From assembly GCA_036250195.1 (NCBI GenBank), contig JAVHZZ010000004.1:322550628-322614627 (forward strand): a stretch of 64,000 nucleotides of DNA. Reading direction: 5' to 3'. A program made the position numbers and the translations under genes. The notes below the pieces were generated by a model that was given only the letters and a program-made list of their open reading frames with translations, was not told the origin of the DNA and did not search any database. Below are positions 1 to 11,906 of this stretch, one piece after another. Source of the stretch: Mixophyes australis. Its lineage: Eukaryota > Chordata > Amphibia > Anura > Limnodynastidae. The stretch's first letter is position 1. Each line of letters starts with the position of its first letter.

Positions 1-1
1 C

Positions 2-124
2 CACGAGGAAGGCCTTCACCATCCAAGACATCCAAGCACTGACTGTTCTCTAATGGCGGATTCAAGCGGCGATGAATTGATAGCCTGTGATGATGACGTA
101 CACACTGATGAGGGTGAGGATTAA
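2..124 (+). pseudogene. Partial ORF with acidic C-terminal tail, cut by window edge
   Basis: An open frame enters from the left edge and stops at TAA 122-124. Its last residues are rich in Asp and Glu (ending DDDVHTDEGED). It lies upstream of a minisatellite and an hAT-like terminus at 1617, so it could be the end of a transposase whose 3' UTR holds the minisatellite. That link is inference; 41 residues are too few to assign a family, and it could equally be chance or an unrelated exon. Confidence 0.25.
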
Positions 125-282
125 GCTGAAGATGATGCCGATAACATCTTTTTAAAACTTTCTATGTAAGTGTAGGGTGCAATCTACCCCCAAAGAGGAA
201 AGGGACTTGTGGCATTTCCATATCACATACCATCTTGAAAGGCTGCTGTTAGGGCAATTTATCCTTAAGGGTAGGGTGTCAT

Positions 283-1230
283 AGACAGAGTGACCCTAAA
301 CTGGCTTTGTCCATTTTTCATAATATTGTACAGTCTATAATGGCTGAATTTTTGGGTATTTTATACAAGTGGAGGGGGGCCTAGAGAGACAGAGTGACCC
401 CAAACTGTCTTTCTCCATGTCAAATAATATTGTACAGTCTATAAAGGCTGAATTTTTGGGTATTTTATACAAGTGGAGGGGGGCCTAGAGAGACAGAAAC
501 CAAACTGGCTTTCTCCATGTCAATTAATATTGTACAGTCTATAATGGCTGAATTTTTGGGTATTTTATACAAGTGGAGGGGGGCCTAGAGAGACAGAAAC
601 CAAACTGGCTTTTTCCATGTCAATTAATATTGTACAGTCTATAATGGCTGAATTTTTTGGTATTTTATACAAGTGGAGGGGGGCCTAGAGAGACAGAGTG
701 ACCCCAAACTGTCTTTCTCCATGTCAATTAATATTGTACAGTCTATAATGGCTGAATTTTTTAGTATTTTATACAAGTGGAGGGGGGCCTAGAGAGACAG
801 AAACCAAACTGGCTTTCTCCATGTCAATTAATATTGTACAGTCTATAATGGCTGAATTTTTTGGTATTTTATACAAGTGGAGGGGGGCCTAGAGAGACAG
901 AGTGACCCCAAACTGTCTTTCTCCATGTCAATTAATATTGTACAGTCTATAATGGCTGAATTTTTTAGTATTTTATACAAGTGGAGGGGGGCCTAGAGAG
1001 ACAGAAACCAAACTGGCTTTCTCCATGTCAATTAATATTGTACAGTCTATAATGGCTGAATTTTTGGGTATTTTATACAAGTGGAGGGGGGCCTAGAGAG
1101 ACAGAGTGACCCCAAACTGTCTTTCTCCATGTCAATTAATATTGTACAGTCTATAATGGCTGAATTTTTTAGTATTTTATACAAGTGGAGGGGGGCCTTG
1201 AGAGACAGAAACCAAACTGGCTTTTTCCAT
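283..1230. repeat. Minisatellite, 100/104-bp units in higher-order arrangement
   Basis: About nine and a half copies of a unit containing ATTGTACAGTCTATAATGG and GTGGAGGGGGGCC. Units start near 283, 386, 491, 591, 691, 795, 895, 999, 1099 and 1203. Two unit types exist: a 104-bp form beginning AGACAGAGTGACCCC and a 100-bp form beginning AGACAGAAACC. From 691 onward they alternate strictly, giving a 204-bp higher-order dimer. The array is flanked by a related sequence on both sides (TAAGTGTAGGGTG near 167 and near 1250). No coding is implied; ORFs here are shadows. Confidence 0.95.
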
Positions 1231-1474
1231 TTCTTTACATATTTAACTATAAGTGTAGGGTGTAATATACATTCAAAGACGATGGCTGCATTGCCAATAT
1301 GCATAGATGGAGAGGAAGACAATCTGTTTTGTGTGTAGAATAGGCCTACCAACGAAGAATTAAACTGTTTTTTTGGATGATTTATTACCTCAACAATTAG
1401 ATTACTTGTCTCTAAAACAGTTGGAGCACTAAATTGGGTTAATTTAGGCCCAAAAACATGGATTTTCCCAAAAA

Positions 1475-1617
1475 ATAGCAAAACAAAACCAAACAAAACC
1501 AAAACCAAAACACGCAATGGCGGTTTTGCAAAACCAAAACCAAAACCAAAACACGACGGTAATCCAGATCCAAAACCGAATCCAAAACCAAAACACGGGG
1601 GTCAGTCACCATCTCTA
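1475..1617. mobile_element. hAT-like element right terminus with CCAAAA subterminal repeats
   Basis: The stretch is built from repeated CAAAACCAAAA and CAAAACACG motifs and ends GGGGGTCAGTCACCATCTCTA. The same terminus type, in the other orientation, opens the small element at 9449 (TAGGGATGTTC then TTTTGGTTTTGGATCTG). hAT elements typically have TAGNGATG-like ends. I did not find the matching left end, so it may lie upstream of the window, which would place the minisatellite and the acidic ORF inside one element. Confidence 0.5.
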
Positions 1618-2634
1618 ATATAAACCCTGTCATATTTACTTACATGTCGTTTGATTGACAGTTCCAGCACTATAACTTTCATAAGGGGTAACCTTAGTTA
1701 TTTTCAGTTGTGATAACCATTGGACATTATAACATATATGAAATTTCCATTACTAGCTATTCTACACAGAACAACATTCTGCCTAAATGATCATTTAAGT
1801 CATTTATTTTAGCTCACAGATGCCACTTGCCATGTTAACTGTTGACTGATGTTAAGTGTTAACAGAGTATTAAATGAAATGACCAGTAAAATATCAATGT
1901 GAATACTGTATAATTTACAATTCATACAAAGAGGAGTGTGATGTCTGCAGTGCATTGATGTTCTACAGACATGGATCAAAGGCTTTGTGTCTTGCAAGAA
2001 AATCAATGACCTTGACTAAAGTTAAAAAAGGTATTTTAAATACGATTTCTGAACTGTTCCATTGAACCTTGTAGAAAATGACTGAATCAGAAAGGAAATA
2101 CATTTTAAATGAAGCTAAAATTTCTCTTTTATAATTTATTAGCAAATTGTCTTTTTATTTGCATTTTTTTCTACTCTAGCTTAATTTTCGTTGGACAGTT
2201 ATGACTTTTCATTGATCAAAAAGTGTGTTTGATTTGCCAGAATAAGGGTGCAGCATTGACCAAAAAGTGCATGGCTTTGGTGGAACAGGGGCGTTGCCTA
2301 TTGTGTCCCGATTTTTTAATTGGGGATATTGGAAGCTATGAATCTGAATAAAAAAATGCCAACAGTAACATTCACAACCACACGCAGCATGCAAAAAATG
2401 TTATGTTCAAGTTAATGTTATGAACAAAGGATCATTGAAATTTGTTTTATATGCACAGAAGACTTCCTATGTATGTACACCGAACAATACCTGAAGCCTC
2501 AAATTTTAAAGTACACAAGATAACTTGCACTAAATTTTTTTGAAAAGACCATTTGTGAACATTACTAAGTGACTTTTCATACTAAATAAGCTGATATTTT
2601 GTAGTAATCAGTTTTTGTTATGTGAAATGATATA
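1618..2634. other. AT-rich unassigned stretch
   Basis: No convincing ORF, RNA gene or terminal repeat seen. A short phrase (ATTGACCAAAAAGTGC / ATTGATCAAAAAGTGT) occurs twice near 2212 and 2256, a weak local duplication. Confidence 0.5.
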
Positions 2635-2635
2635 C

Positions 2636-2695
<60 letters not shown>
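2635..2695. repeat. (TTC)n-(TTA)n microsatellite
   Basis: A run of TTC triplets followed by TTA triplets. On the minus strand it is an AAT/AAG tail directly after a LINE 3' end, which explains its origin. Confidence 0.95.
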
Positions 2696-3350
2696 TTGCA
2701 AGGCAGCACTGTACAGTAGAAAGTCCAGGACATACAAGGTAAACAAAATAAATGTAGACAATGAAAACAAAGGGTAGGGAGGGCTCTGCTTATGAGAATT
2801 GGAAGAGGGCACAGCTGAAATAAAAGGAGCAAGTGTGGCTCAGAGTGACGATTGGAAAAATTGTGAGGGTGCATTAGTGTGATAGTATCAGTATAAATAG
2901 GTTAAGCTCTAGTAAAGAGCCTTAAGATTTAAAAGCTGTGGGAACGTCTGATTCCGGGAGTTAGGGTATTCCACAAGTGGGTAGAGTATAGGAGAAGTCT
3001 TGCAGGCGGGAGTGAGAGATGGTTACCAGAGGGAGAATATTTTGAAATTATATTTGAGATCTATAAAGCTGTGGTGTTGTTTCCCACTTTATATTTAAGG
3101 GTGAGTAATTTGAATTTAATTTGGTACGACACAAGGAGCCAGTGAATGGTTTTGCAAACTGGTGCTGCAGATGTGGAGCCATGAGAGAGGAAGATCAGTC
3201 TTGCTGGGTCATTTAAGATGGATTAAAGTGGGAATAGATGGATGAGAGGAATGCCAAATATCAAGAGGTTGTAGAAGTCAAGGCAGGAAATGAAGGAAGA
3301 ATGCATATGAGTTTTAGTAGCATCTTGGGTAGGAAAAGGGTTTATTCAGG
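2696..3350 (-). mobile_element. CR1/L2-type LINE 3' fragment
   Basis: Read on the minus strand, the block carries degenerate C-terminal reverse transcriptase coding followed by a 3' end (CTGTACAGTGCTGCC) and the triplet tail at 2635-2695. The same order of phrases recurs in the fragment at 10320-10930, including the counterpart of the TGG-TTCCATGTCCTCC region. CR1/L2 LINEs lack poly(A) and end in short simple repeats, as here. It is 5'-truncated, with many stops. Confidence 0.6.
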
Positions 3351-3929
3351 TAATATTTGTAAAGTGAAGATGACAGAACTGGGAGAGAGACTGGAGGTAA
3401 GGAATTAAGAAGAGGGTGGAGTTCAATGCGACACTAAGAGAGTGGGCTTGGGAGACTGAGGAAAGTGTGGTGTTATTGATGGTGAAGAGATGTGAGGTGA
3501 GCTGTTGGTGAGTAATATTTGATATTATGTCACTTGGGATATCTGATGCGTTATTTACATAATGACAGCTGCCCACTTTTTGTTAGTCTTTTCTTAATAT
3601 GTCATGACTACTACACTACAATACTGCAAAAAATATTGCAATGTGCATTGTTAATGGTTTTGAAAGTGTAGATGAGCAAATTTTTCAACACTGTTTTATG
3701 AAATATTCATTTCAATTCATTTTTGTAAGTGTTAAGTGTTCTAAGTGGAATTCCTCCTATAATTTTTGTTCCAGCCACAGCCTATTGCCTACATCCATTC
3801 GTGTAGTAGTATTTGTGAAAATTTGCACTGCAGATGCCCACAAAGATCATGGTCCACCCAGAGCAGATCAAAGTGCATGCCTACTCACCAGTCTCGTGAG
3901 ACATCTCTGCGAAGTAGAAGTACATTAAA

Positions 3930-4357
3930 TATAAGAATGATCTTCATCCCTTGCTGCTCTACATATATTGCACTACTCTGCAAATTCATACACTAGCTCT
4001 CTATATCCTCCAGAATCCTATTCAAATTTACTTACCTACAAAGCACTCAATACACCACCACTTTTTCATATTTCTCAAACCCCATCTAGAAAAACTCACT
4101 CTAATGCCCTTTTCGACCTCCTCTCTGATAATCACTACTCACGCCCACCTGCAAGATTTCTCCTATGCTGCTACCCACGTATAGAAATGCCTACCAGGCC
4201 CGATCAGTTTATCCTCCAGCATTCAAATCTTGAAATGGTCTCTGAAACCCACCCTTTACTAAAGCCTTCTGTACGTCTACATGTACTACTATGTTTTCTG
4301 CACTGTGTGGCCCTGCAAAGCACTGTTGTACGTAACAAATCAGCAACAATAATAATA
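3930..4357 (+). mobile_element. CR1/L2-type LINE 3' fragment
   Basis: Plus-strand decayed LINE C-terminal coding. Phrases such as CCTCCAGAATCCTATTCAAA (the 'RI.FKIL' region that sits near the end of these RTs) and CCTGCAAGATTTCTCC are present, followed by a 3' tail of AATAATAATAATG near 4340-4357. Several stops and frameshifts are present. The family assignment rests on the motif order and tail. Confidence 0.5.
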
Positions 4358-5284
4358 ATGTTGCATGTGGGAATTTTTTATATGAATCTTTTTATTACAT
4401 TGCTCAGAATGTGTCTTTAAAATGCGCTTATTCCATGAAGTGCAACATGAATGTGCAAAATTGCACCATTAAAAATATAGAATAAAATACAACAGCTGTT
4501 AGCTCTGTGCTGGCGCAAAATGTTTCCATCTCCTTATCTCATATAAATATTGTCACTCTGGAAAAGAACTTTGCTGCACAAAACTAGGGGCATGAAACTG
4601 CCCACTCCATAGTGTGCAAGCAATGCCCTCACTTTACCCAACTCTGATTTTCTGAAAACACTACTCCCCAAACAAATATGCTCTGGTTGAAATCTGAACA
4701 ACATGAGGTGCACTGGGAAAGAAAAGCTGCACTGTGCAGTGGATGTTTTGGACTTCACAGTAATCTCTGCTATTTTTCTATTTTCCTGTTCTCAGCGCAC
4801 TAAATGGTACACATATGAAAAACATATTAACTTTTCTTTAAATACAGAAAAGTTACTGCCAAAGGATATCACAATAGGGCTGGACATATCTAGCGTAGTG
4901 GTCTGTCATTACAATGCTGACTCCAACCTCATCAGATTCAAAGAATTAAAAGCTGATGCAGACTGGGCACCACTCAGAATTTTGCTATTAGTAGAGTGAT
5001 TTTAGGGTAGCTTTGTGGGGCTGGTTCTGAAAATGACATTGATTTTGCTAGACCGGCTCTCATTTTTTTAGATAATTGGTAACTACTTACAAATCGCATT
5101 CAAATTGTCCCAAATCATACAAAAGTAAGCACATGAAATACAAAATGACATTTTATTTGATATAATAACAGATAAACATAGTAAGCTGATTCGAATAATT
5201 ACAATTAATGCACAGTAAAATGCTGTTTGTCCTGACAACCCACATAAAAGAAAATCGTACAATCACATTGGAGGCTCCAGCAAT
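4358..5284. other. Unassigned AT-rich stretch
   Basis: Open frames of up to about 98 codons exist (4703-4999 plus) but have no recognisable domain or codon bias. No repeat ends identified. Confidence 0.4.
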
Positions 5285-5286
5285 AG

Positions 5287-5317
<31 letters not shown>

Positions 5318-5345
5318 TTATTTATATAAATGGAATTTTATAGTC
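5285..5345 (-). repeat. (CAT)n tract, minus-strand LINE/SINE tail
   Basis: An ATC triplet run followed by ATTTATTTATATAAATGG. On the minus strand this is the TATAAATAAATGATGATG tail seen at 14750, 30640 and 45780. The body of the parent element beyond about 5345 is too decayed to define. Confidence 0.6.
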
Positions 5346-5449
5346 AGCCATTGTATGTCTGACCCATCTGCCTTGATACCTTTCCTCCATCACCTTTATT
5401 ACTTGAAGAAAGATCTCCCCTTGTTCCTCACTAAAATCACCAAGATTAT

Positions 5450-6520
5450 CCGGAAATCTGTGGAGATAGTTTAACTCTTGCTCATATTAGTATTCACATT
5501 TTTAGAGTTTGGGGGCTTGTTTTGCACCAGTACTTCATAATTGTCTGCTTAGCGATTTCCTAAGAAGTTCTTGACATAACTGCATCAGGCAGAAGCTTCA
5601 ACACCATTCATACATTTTGTGAAATTAGAGTTCTTGGTAAGTTTATGAATTTGAGGGCCATCAAAGATTCCAGATTTTAGTTTTTCCATACTTAGTCCAG
5701 GGAAAAAATCTACAAATGTATTTGAAGCAATCACTATCTTTGTCCAAAGCTTTAATAAATTGTTTGATATTGTCACTTGGGCGTTGCAGATAAAATATGT
5801 TTTATTGTTAATTGCCTATAATCCGACTTGAATCCACTCTGTATATACAAATTGTCACTACAACCACTTTGTATGCAACTTAACATATTTACACTAATTG
5901 CATGTATACAAATATATATTACACAGATGAGAAACAAGAAAAACACAATTGACAACACAAACCACTCAACTGCCAACTGTCAACTGACTGTTGGTTAGGT
6001 GACCGATCACTTATTTATGGGGGGGATATTTCAGAATGATCATGATGTGAACACCTAGAATAATTGCGTGTCTCACCTTATAAAATGTTCTGGTGGATTC
6101 CAATATGAACGCATTATGGTAAGTTCCATATTAATTGAGGGAATCCATTATCTCCATAACTAGAACCAAGTAAAAAAAAAAACTTTCATATTTGAATTCA
6201 GCAACCACAAATTACCCGGACTTTGTTCAAATATCCTTAGGAACAATATTTGTTTTTCTTGAGTTGTGTTATACTTCTGAGCTCTATGCTTTCATTATCT
6301 CTGAAACCGCTCCCTATTCTATATTCCTACTTTTAATGTTGGACACTTTACAACTCATTTTAATTTCTCTTTCCTCCTTGATATTATCTATGTAGAGCTT
6401 CAAAATGCTTCTGCAGAACTGAAATCGCTCATGTGAGAGGATCCCAGGAACAAAATAGATTGTCTAATTATGCACTAGGTCTCAAAACATTGAGAACATT
6501 TCAACAGTGCAATTGGACTT
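5450..6520. other. Unassigned AT-rich stretch
   Basis: No supported gene or repeat boundary seen. Short frames only. Confidence 0.4.
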
Positions 6521-6523
6521 TAA

Positions 6524-6709
6524 GGGGTATATTTACTATGAGGAACCGCCGAATGCCAGTGCTTTGAAGGCATTTTCTTCAAACAGCAATTTTACTAAAG
6601 ACAAAACCTGATGGGCTGTGTCTTTAATAAAATTGCTGTTTGAAGAAAATCCCTTCAAAGCGCCGGAAATCTGCGCTTTTACGGAACCGCCACATAGAAA
6701 ATCTGCCCC
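6524..6709. mobile_element. Foldback MITE, Harbinger-type TSD
   Basis: A 186-bp element with inverted ends GGGGTATATTTACTATGAGG and the complement of ATAGAAAATCTGCCCC. Long inner arms (TTTTCTTCAAACAGCAATTT versus its complement) form a near-complete hairpin. It is flanked on both sides by TAA, a 3-bp duplication as expected for PIF/Harbinger-type insertion. No coding capacity. Confidence 0.75.
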
Positions 6710-6712
6710 TAA

Positions 6713-7950
6713 GTGTTACCTATTCTAACCAACCACACCACACAGCAGAATGAATTGACCGTCATCTTCCAACCTCTATTGACTATAAACTCAAAAGTGA
6801 ATTTACAAATACAAGGCAGAATGGTAATGCGTAGAATTGCAAAGCAAAAGCAGAACACAAAGATTGTATTGTTGGAATTGCGAAACTCAATTTTTGGGAT
6901 GTCTCACTGCTGTTTTGCTTATCTCCGAGTATTCGCCAAGCTTGACAGGACACCATACTTGACAAGTGCCATACCCAGTTTAAATCCAAAGAGAAATTTG
7001 TTTACAGTGGAATCATTTCTTTTCTTCGAGAAAAAGGTAAAATAGCCAATATACCTTAGCTTGTTTGCTTGTTAACCACTAGCTTAAATAAAAGCATTCA
7101 TATATCTTAAATGCTTAGTTCTCTTTAGCAAATGCAACAAATATGCTGTGATATAACCAAAAGCTTTATTTGCTTATAACAAAAGCTAATATCAAGTGCC
7201 CACAGTAGGAGCCCCATGAGCTGCCAATATATTACATAAGTACAAAAATAAACAGGAATGCAATGTCCAAAGTAAGTAATAAACCTGAACGGCATTAGAT
7301 GTGCCAGTTTTATGGGGATATTGGGACATAATATATGCTCACAGCCAGGTTTTCAAGATGTGTCGTAAATGCTGTTTCAAGAACAAAGACTATATTCTGG
7401 GGAATTATTTAATTCCCTATTCAATCTGTTTAGATTTTTAGTGCTATGTAGAATATACCTCAGTAATATATAAATTAACAAAGGAGCAGATCTATCTGCT
7501 TCATCAGGAACAAAATTAAAAGTTTTGTCATTTACATTCTGTGATGTTTTGGTTCATCATCTTGCCATGAATAAAAAAGTGTAGAAAGCAAATTAATTCT
7601 GAATATTTCATGAGACTAATTTTAAAGTTCATCTTTTTACCTGTTAAATTCTAATTTGCTTGTAGTCACAAAGGAGAATGCAGAAGTAGTTTGTCGTACC
7701 ACGCAAGCAATGTTCTCTGACATTATTAAAAGGGAAACCTTTATAAACATCCTGATTAATTCCCGCAGGTATAGGGGGCACAGAATAACACACACAACAA
7801 TTGAAAATGCTTTGCGTGGTACACTTGTCCTGCTTCAGCTTATTGCATGCAATTATGTTAAAGTTAATATTGATGAAAATGTGAAATTAGTATTAATTTT
7901 TACTCTACAATCATTTTTTCTGGACATAAATATTTGTAATATTCCTTTAT
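6713..7950. other. Unassigned AT-rich stretch
   Basis: Contains frames of 60-120 codons without recognisable motifs. Nothing else supported. Confidence 0.4.
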
Positions 7951-7954
7951 CATA

Positions 7955-8630
7955 TATTATAATAATTGATTTATTTATTTATATACAGCCAGCTTACTTC
8001 GCAGTGCTTTATAGTTATTGACAGTCAAACAAAGATTACAATCTATAGGATATAGTAGTTTGAAACAAGAGGTTAAATGGCACTTATTACATCTGAGGAG
8101 TGACCTCAGGCAGGGCCCAATGTTGTTGTTGTTGATGACGCCTCTGTTCCTCTTTGCGGCCACCTTGGTGGCAGGAGTTGCTGTCAAAACTTCTGGGGAG
8201 CAAGTGCCATGGATCTGTGCCAAGTATTGGGCACCCTGCTACTACGAGTTGGCAGGTAACCAAAAGAGCAGAGCAGCACGAAAGCAAAAGCCTGTTCCAT
8301 CACCAGAACATGGAGTTGATTCATTTAATGTAAATAGTGGTGCACAGTCGTGGCTGGAAGCAGAAAACTGTCTTAAGATTTCTGCAGTTACCAATTAATC
8401 TTTCATGTCTCCATATTCTAACCATACTACACCACCGGCTGCACAGAAGTACCAGTCACCAATGGTTGCTTTAATAGTTGTGGCTGAGATAATGCTACTG
8501 CCTTGCAGTAGCCACGTGCAATTTAGCCATCAGCAGCTACAATTATTATTTTACTACCTTATGCATCAATTGTTCCTATACTTCTAAGATTGTAAGCTGC
8601 TATGAGCAGAACCATTTTTACTTTCTCACA
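7955..8630. mobile_element. Decayed LINE tail region, both orientations
   Basis: TTTATTTATTTATATACAGCC at 7970-7990 followed by GCAGTGCTTTATAG is the complement of a LINE-type 3' tail. Near 8588 the plus strand shows GATTGTAAGCTGC-ATGAGCAG, the start of the same kind of 3' end in plus orientation. The 126-codon frame at 8018-8398 between them has no recognisable domain; its GTTGTTGTTG run suggests low-complexity DNA. Assignment is tentative. Confidence 0.35.
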
Positions 8631-8639
8631 TGCCTATAG

Positions 8640-9440
8640 AAGACACTGTGTATGTTTTTAAACATGTCTTCCACCCTCCCTATGTAACCCTACTGTCAAA
8701 ATATACAAAGTATCTTTAAAACATAAATTCTATATGCTTTATACTATATAGTAGTAGTGTCACTTCACACTCTGCTTTAATGGGGTACAGTAGATTTTCA
8801 AGTAATTATTTTCCATTACACAAATTACCGTAATCTTCACAATTTTATTTGTTTTAAATCATTTCATTTATTTATAATATCAACTCTAACTTTTTATTTT
8901 TATCATATGTGTGTTAGCAGCAGGGACCTCTGTTTGTTGAATATATACATTTGAAAGTGATACACTGTAAAAAAATAGCAAAAAATTACTTCTCTGCAGG
9001 GGTGGAATGACTATTGTGGCTTGGGGTGCAGCTTGGAAGGCCAGCTTCAGAGACCAGATAAGGTGCAGTACCGAAGTGCAGGACAAGAGAATGGTCAGGA
9101 GCAAGCCAGGATTCAGAAACCAGATAACAAGAACAGGAACAGGGTAACAGGAGGTAGGAATGCTGGAGCTGGTGAACCAATACTCTGTCATCAGACTGAG
9201 GTAAGGAAGTGCTTAATATAGTGGAGGCCTGTGTCCGCTAGGATGGTGCTGATAAACAGAAGAGGAAAGCATCCCATTGCCCAGCAAAGGTATGCTTGTA
9301 CGCGCAGTGTGAGCTCGAAACCGGAAATATGTCCCCTTTCCAGGCAACGGGACGTTGCCCCTACAGGGGTAAAGGCACCTATGGACAATGCGGGGATGGC
9401 GTCTGTCAAGAACATTATTTTATCTGTTTTATTAATTAAC
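8640..9440. other. Unassigned stretch
   Basis: Low-complexity AT-rich sequence to about 8900, then a more GC-balanced block with overlapping short frames on both strands. No family recognised. Confidence 0.35.
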
Positions 9441-9448
9441 ATAATTAG

Positions 9449-9918
9449 TAGGGATGTTCGCTGGCCCCCATGTTTTGGTTTTGGATCTGTATTTTTTTTT
9501 CTAATTGCTAAAAAAAGCTACAATCACATAATTTGGCTCTTTTTTTGTTCCAACATAATTATTAACCTCAATAAATTAATTTCCAGTTATTTTCAGTCAA
9601 TTTTTGTGAAGTGACAAGAACACTGCTACCCCTCCGGCTTCTGTATGAGCAATGGCAATGACAATTAACAATGGCTCTGGAGACTGGAGAGTAACAAAGA
9701 ACACTGATACCAATGTTTCTGTGCGAGCAATGGGATCTCCTGGGGAGGGAGGTACTTATGGAATCCAACACCCGCGAGATCCGACAACGCAATAATGACA
9801 TTTAGCCTCGATTCAAATCTGAGGAAGCAGGAAAGTACTGAGCCAGCTCGGCTCGGTTCTTGGATTGGCGATGTTCTGTGGGGTTTGGTTTTCGGAAAAT
9901 CGAGCCTGAGCATCTCTA
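9449..9918. mobile_element. Small non-autonomous hAT-like element
   Basis: The left end is TAGGGATGTTCGCTGG with TTTTGGTTTTGGATCTG next to it. The right end reads TTTGGTTTTCGG...CATCTCTA, complementary to TAGAGATG. Flanking octamers ATAATTAG and ATAGTTAA match at 6 of 8 positions, consistent with an old 8-bp hAT target duplication. At about 470 bp with no transposase frame, it is non-autonomous. Its terminus matches the type at 1475-1617. Confidence 0.7.
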
Positions 9919-9929
9919 ATAGTTAAGTG

Positions 9930-10318
9930 TGAAAACAGATATAAAACGATTTCTAACATTAAGTGGTCCAATTTTTAAAACACACCAAAGGTCATTGATG
10001 CACAGAAATGTAAATGTGCAATGCAAATCATGTTTGATGACATCATGCATGTTCTTATTCGTAAGTCTGTCCTGATATGCACATTTTCATTGGGGTTTCC
10101 TGCTTTGCAGAGGGGCACACACCAATTCCTTTCAGAGATTTTGGAGATGGCTCACATCCGTGCAAGTTTAATAGGATGCACTATGCACCTTTCAGCTTCA
10201 TTTTTGCGAATAAACTCATTGCTAGGTGAACTTTGCCTAATGGAATAAAAATTATCTCAGATTCATCAGTTCCGGATGCCAGATTACTGATTTAGATGCA
10301 TGTATAACAGCTTACGAT
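9930..10318. other. Unassigned stretch
   Basis: One 75-codon plus frame (10021-10248) without recognisable features. No repeat ends seen. Confidence 0.35.
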
Positions 10319-10319
10319 G

Positions 10320-10930
10320 ACAAGTTATTTTTATTTCAACATATTAAATTACATTGTAAGCTGCACAGTATAGACTTAGGCACCACAGTGCTCTGTTGTG
10401 GCACACAGAGAAGAAAAAAAAGGATAGAGAGTGTCCTGCTCATGAGAAGTTTTATATTATAATGGTAAAATGGCACAGAGGAGACAAGAAGAGTGATTGT
10501 GGTTCAGAGAAGATTTTGGTCCAGTTGTGAGGGAGTACCAGAGTCATTAGAGTAGGTGGGAGTAGGGCATGATAAGTGATTACCAGCAGTGAGGTGAGAC
10601 GCAGGACAGAGGTAGATCTTAGGTGTCAGAAAGGGTATTTAAAGATGAGAATTGAGCTGTAAAACGGTGTGCTGTTGTTCAAGGTTTTGAAGGTGCAGTT
10701 GAATATTTTGAATTGGATTCTGGAGGACATGGAACCAGTGTAGGGATTTGCAGAGAGGTGTGATGGATGTGTAAAGGCAAGAGAGTAATGTCAGTTTTGT
10801 CATGGCATTTAAGACAGACTGATGGAGGGATAGGTGAGTAAGGAAAATAGCAACAGTAATTGAGGCAGAAGATGATGAAAGAATAACAAGTTTTGTTGCA
10901 TTTTGGGCAAAAAAGATTGGAAGGTGAGAA
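10320..10930 (-). mobile_element. CR1/L2-type LINE 3' fragment
   Basis: Parallel in order and wording to the fragment at 2696-3350. On the minus strand it includes the region encoding 'TGSMSSRIQFKIF', which corresponds to the 'LHWLPV..RI.FKIL' stretch of CR1/L2 RT C-termini. Many stops. The 3' tail near 10330 has decayed. Confidence 0.55.
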
Positions 10931-11207
10931 AAAATGTGTCCAACACTAGATCAGGACTAAAGTGTCCAGTGTACTACATCCAAGTGTCACAACCAATTGA
11001 AGTCTACAAGCAGTGTGCATAAGCAGTACAGTAATGCGCATATGTACTGCACAAAAATTGGTTTATGCCTGACCCTTAAAGAGGCGTATTTGACTTTTGC
11101 CAATCCTTTCTTAATGGTCTTCTGTTGTTATACTTTCACCCTCCCCTACAATCTAATTTGATCATGCTGGATAGATTATATTTTCTCCCCAAACATTCAT
11201 CTACTGA

Positions 11208-11906
11208 CCATGTAAAAAACAGAAATATGCAAAATAGTGTAATATGTTCAATATAGTCTACAAATGCACAAAAAAAGGTCCCAGAAGTATCCCAAGATAT
11301 AATGGATAGCTTCCTAACGATGGGTGGTGAAAATGAAGATGAAAAGCCTCCTCAGTGTTGTGTTTCACACCACCATCTCCATTTGTGCTATATGCTTACA
11401 AGAACATTTTTTTGTCAACAGCATTCAGTGTGTAACTTGCTTGTACCTCCAAAGAAATTCTTTAGATGGAATAAACTCCCACAGATTTTCATGCAAAAAA
11501 TAAGAGAGATTCTCTCTAGTGTATTCACATTTTAATGTTATACATATGGATAAAATGTAAAATGTGCATGTAAATACATACATAAAACAGTCACATCACA
11601 TGGATTAAATAACTCCTACCAGATAGCCCAAATAAATGAGCAGAAAGTAAGGAGAAAGACTCCAGAGGGAGAGGAAACGCGTTGGAGATTTTTGGACCAT
11701 CTAACTCTACCAGTTACCGAGTACATCTTCAGAGGGAAGGAATCCATATTGTGATCTGTGGCCACGGCATATCCTTACTTTCTGCTTATTTATTTGGGAT
11801 ATCTGGTAGGAGTTATTTAATCCATTTGATGTGGCCTCTTTTTGTGCATTTGTAGACTATATTGAACATATTACACTATTTTGCATAGTTCGGGTTTTTA
11901 CATGGT
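11208..11906. mobile_element. Large foldback element with interrupted left arm
   Basis: Outer arms 11208-11275 and 11839-11906 are inverted copies (GTAATATGTTCAATATAG and complement). Inner arms 11592-11653 and 11772-11834 are also inverted (CTCCTACCAGATAGCCC and complement). On the right the two arms are almost contiguous; on the left they are separated by about 310 bp. The loop at 11654-11771 includes GAGGAAACGCGTTGG. The simplest reading is an original foldback of roughly 390 bp whose left arm took an insertion. Confidence 0.75.
11283..11591 (+). other. Insertion in foldback arm carrying a 77-codon frame
   Basis: This roughly 310-bp block has no counterpart in the right arm. It holds an open frame at 11302-11535 with an acidic start (GGENEDEKPP) and a Cys/His-rich middle (CCVSHHHLHLC). 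I do not recognise it. It could be a gene fragment carried as cargo, or chance. Confidence 0.35.

Noticed and set aside
2608..2874. Minus-strand frames with poly-Ile/Arg or poly-Asn/Lys
   Set aside because: They are translations of the triplet microsatellite at the LINE tail.
8018..8398. Plus-strand 126-codon frame with a hydrophobic segment, considered as a small membrane protein
   Set aside because: No conserved motif, begins in LINE-tail-like DNA, and includes a GTTGTTGTTG run; insufficient support.
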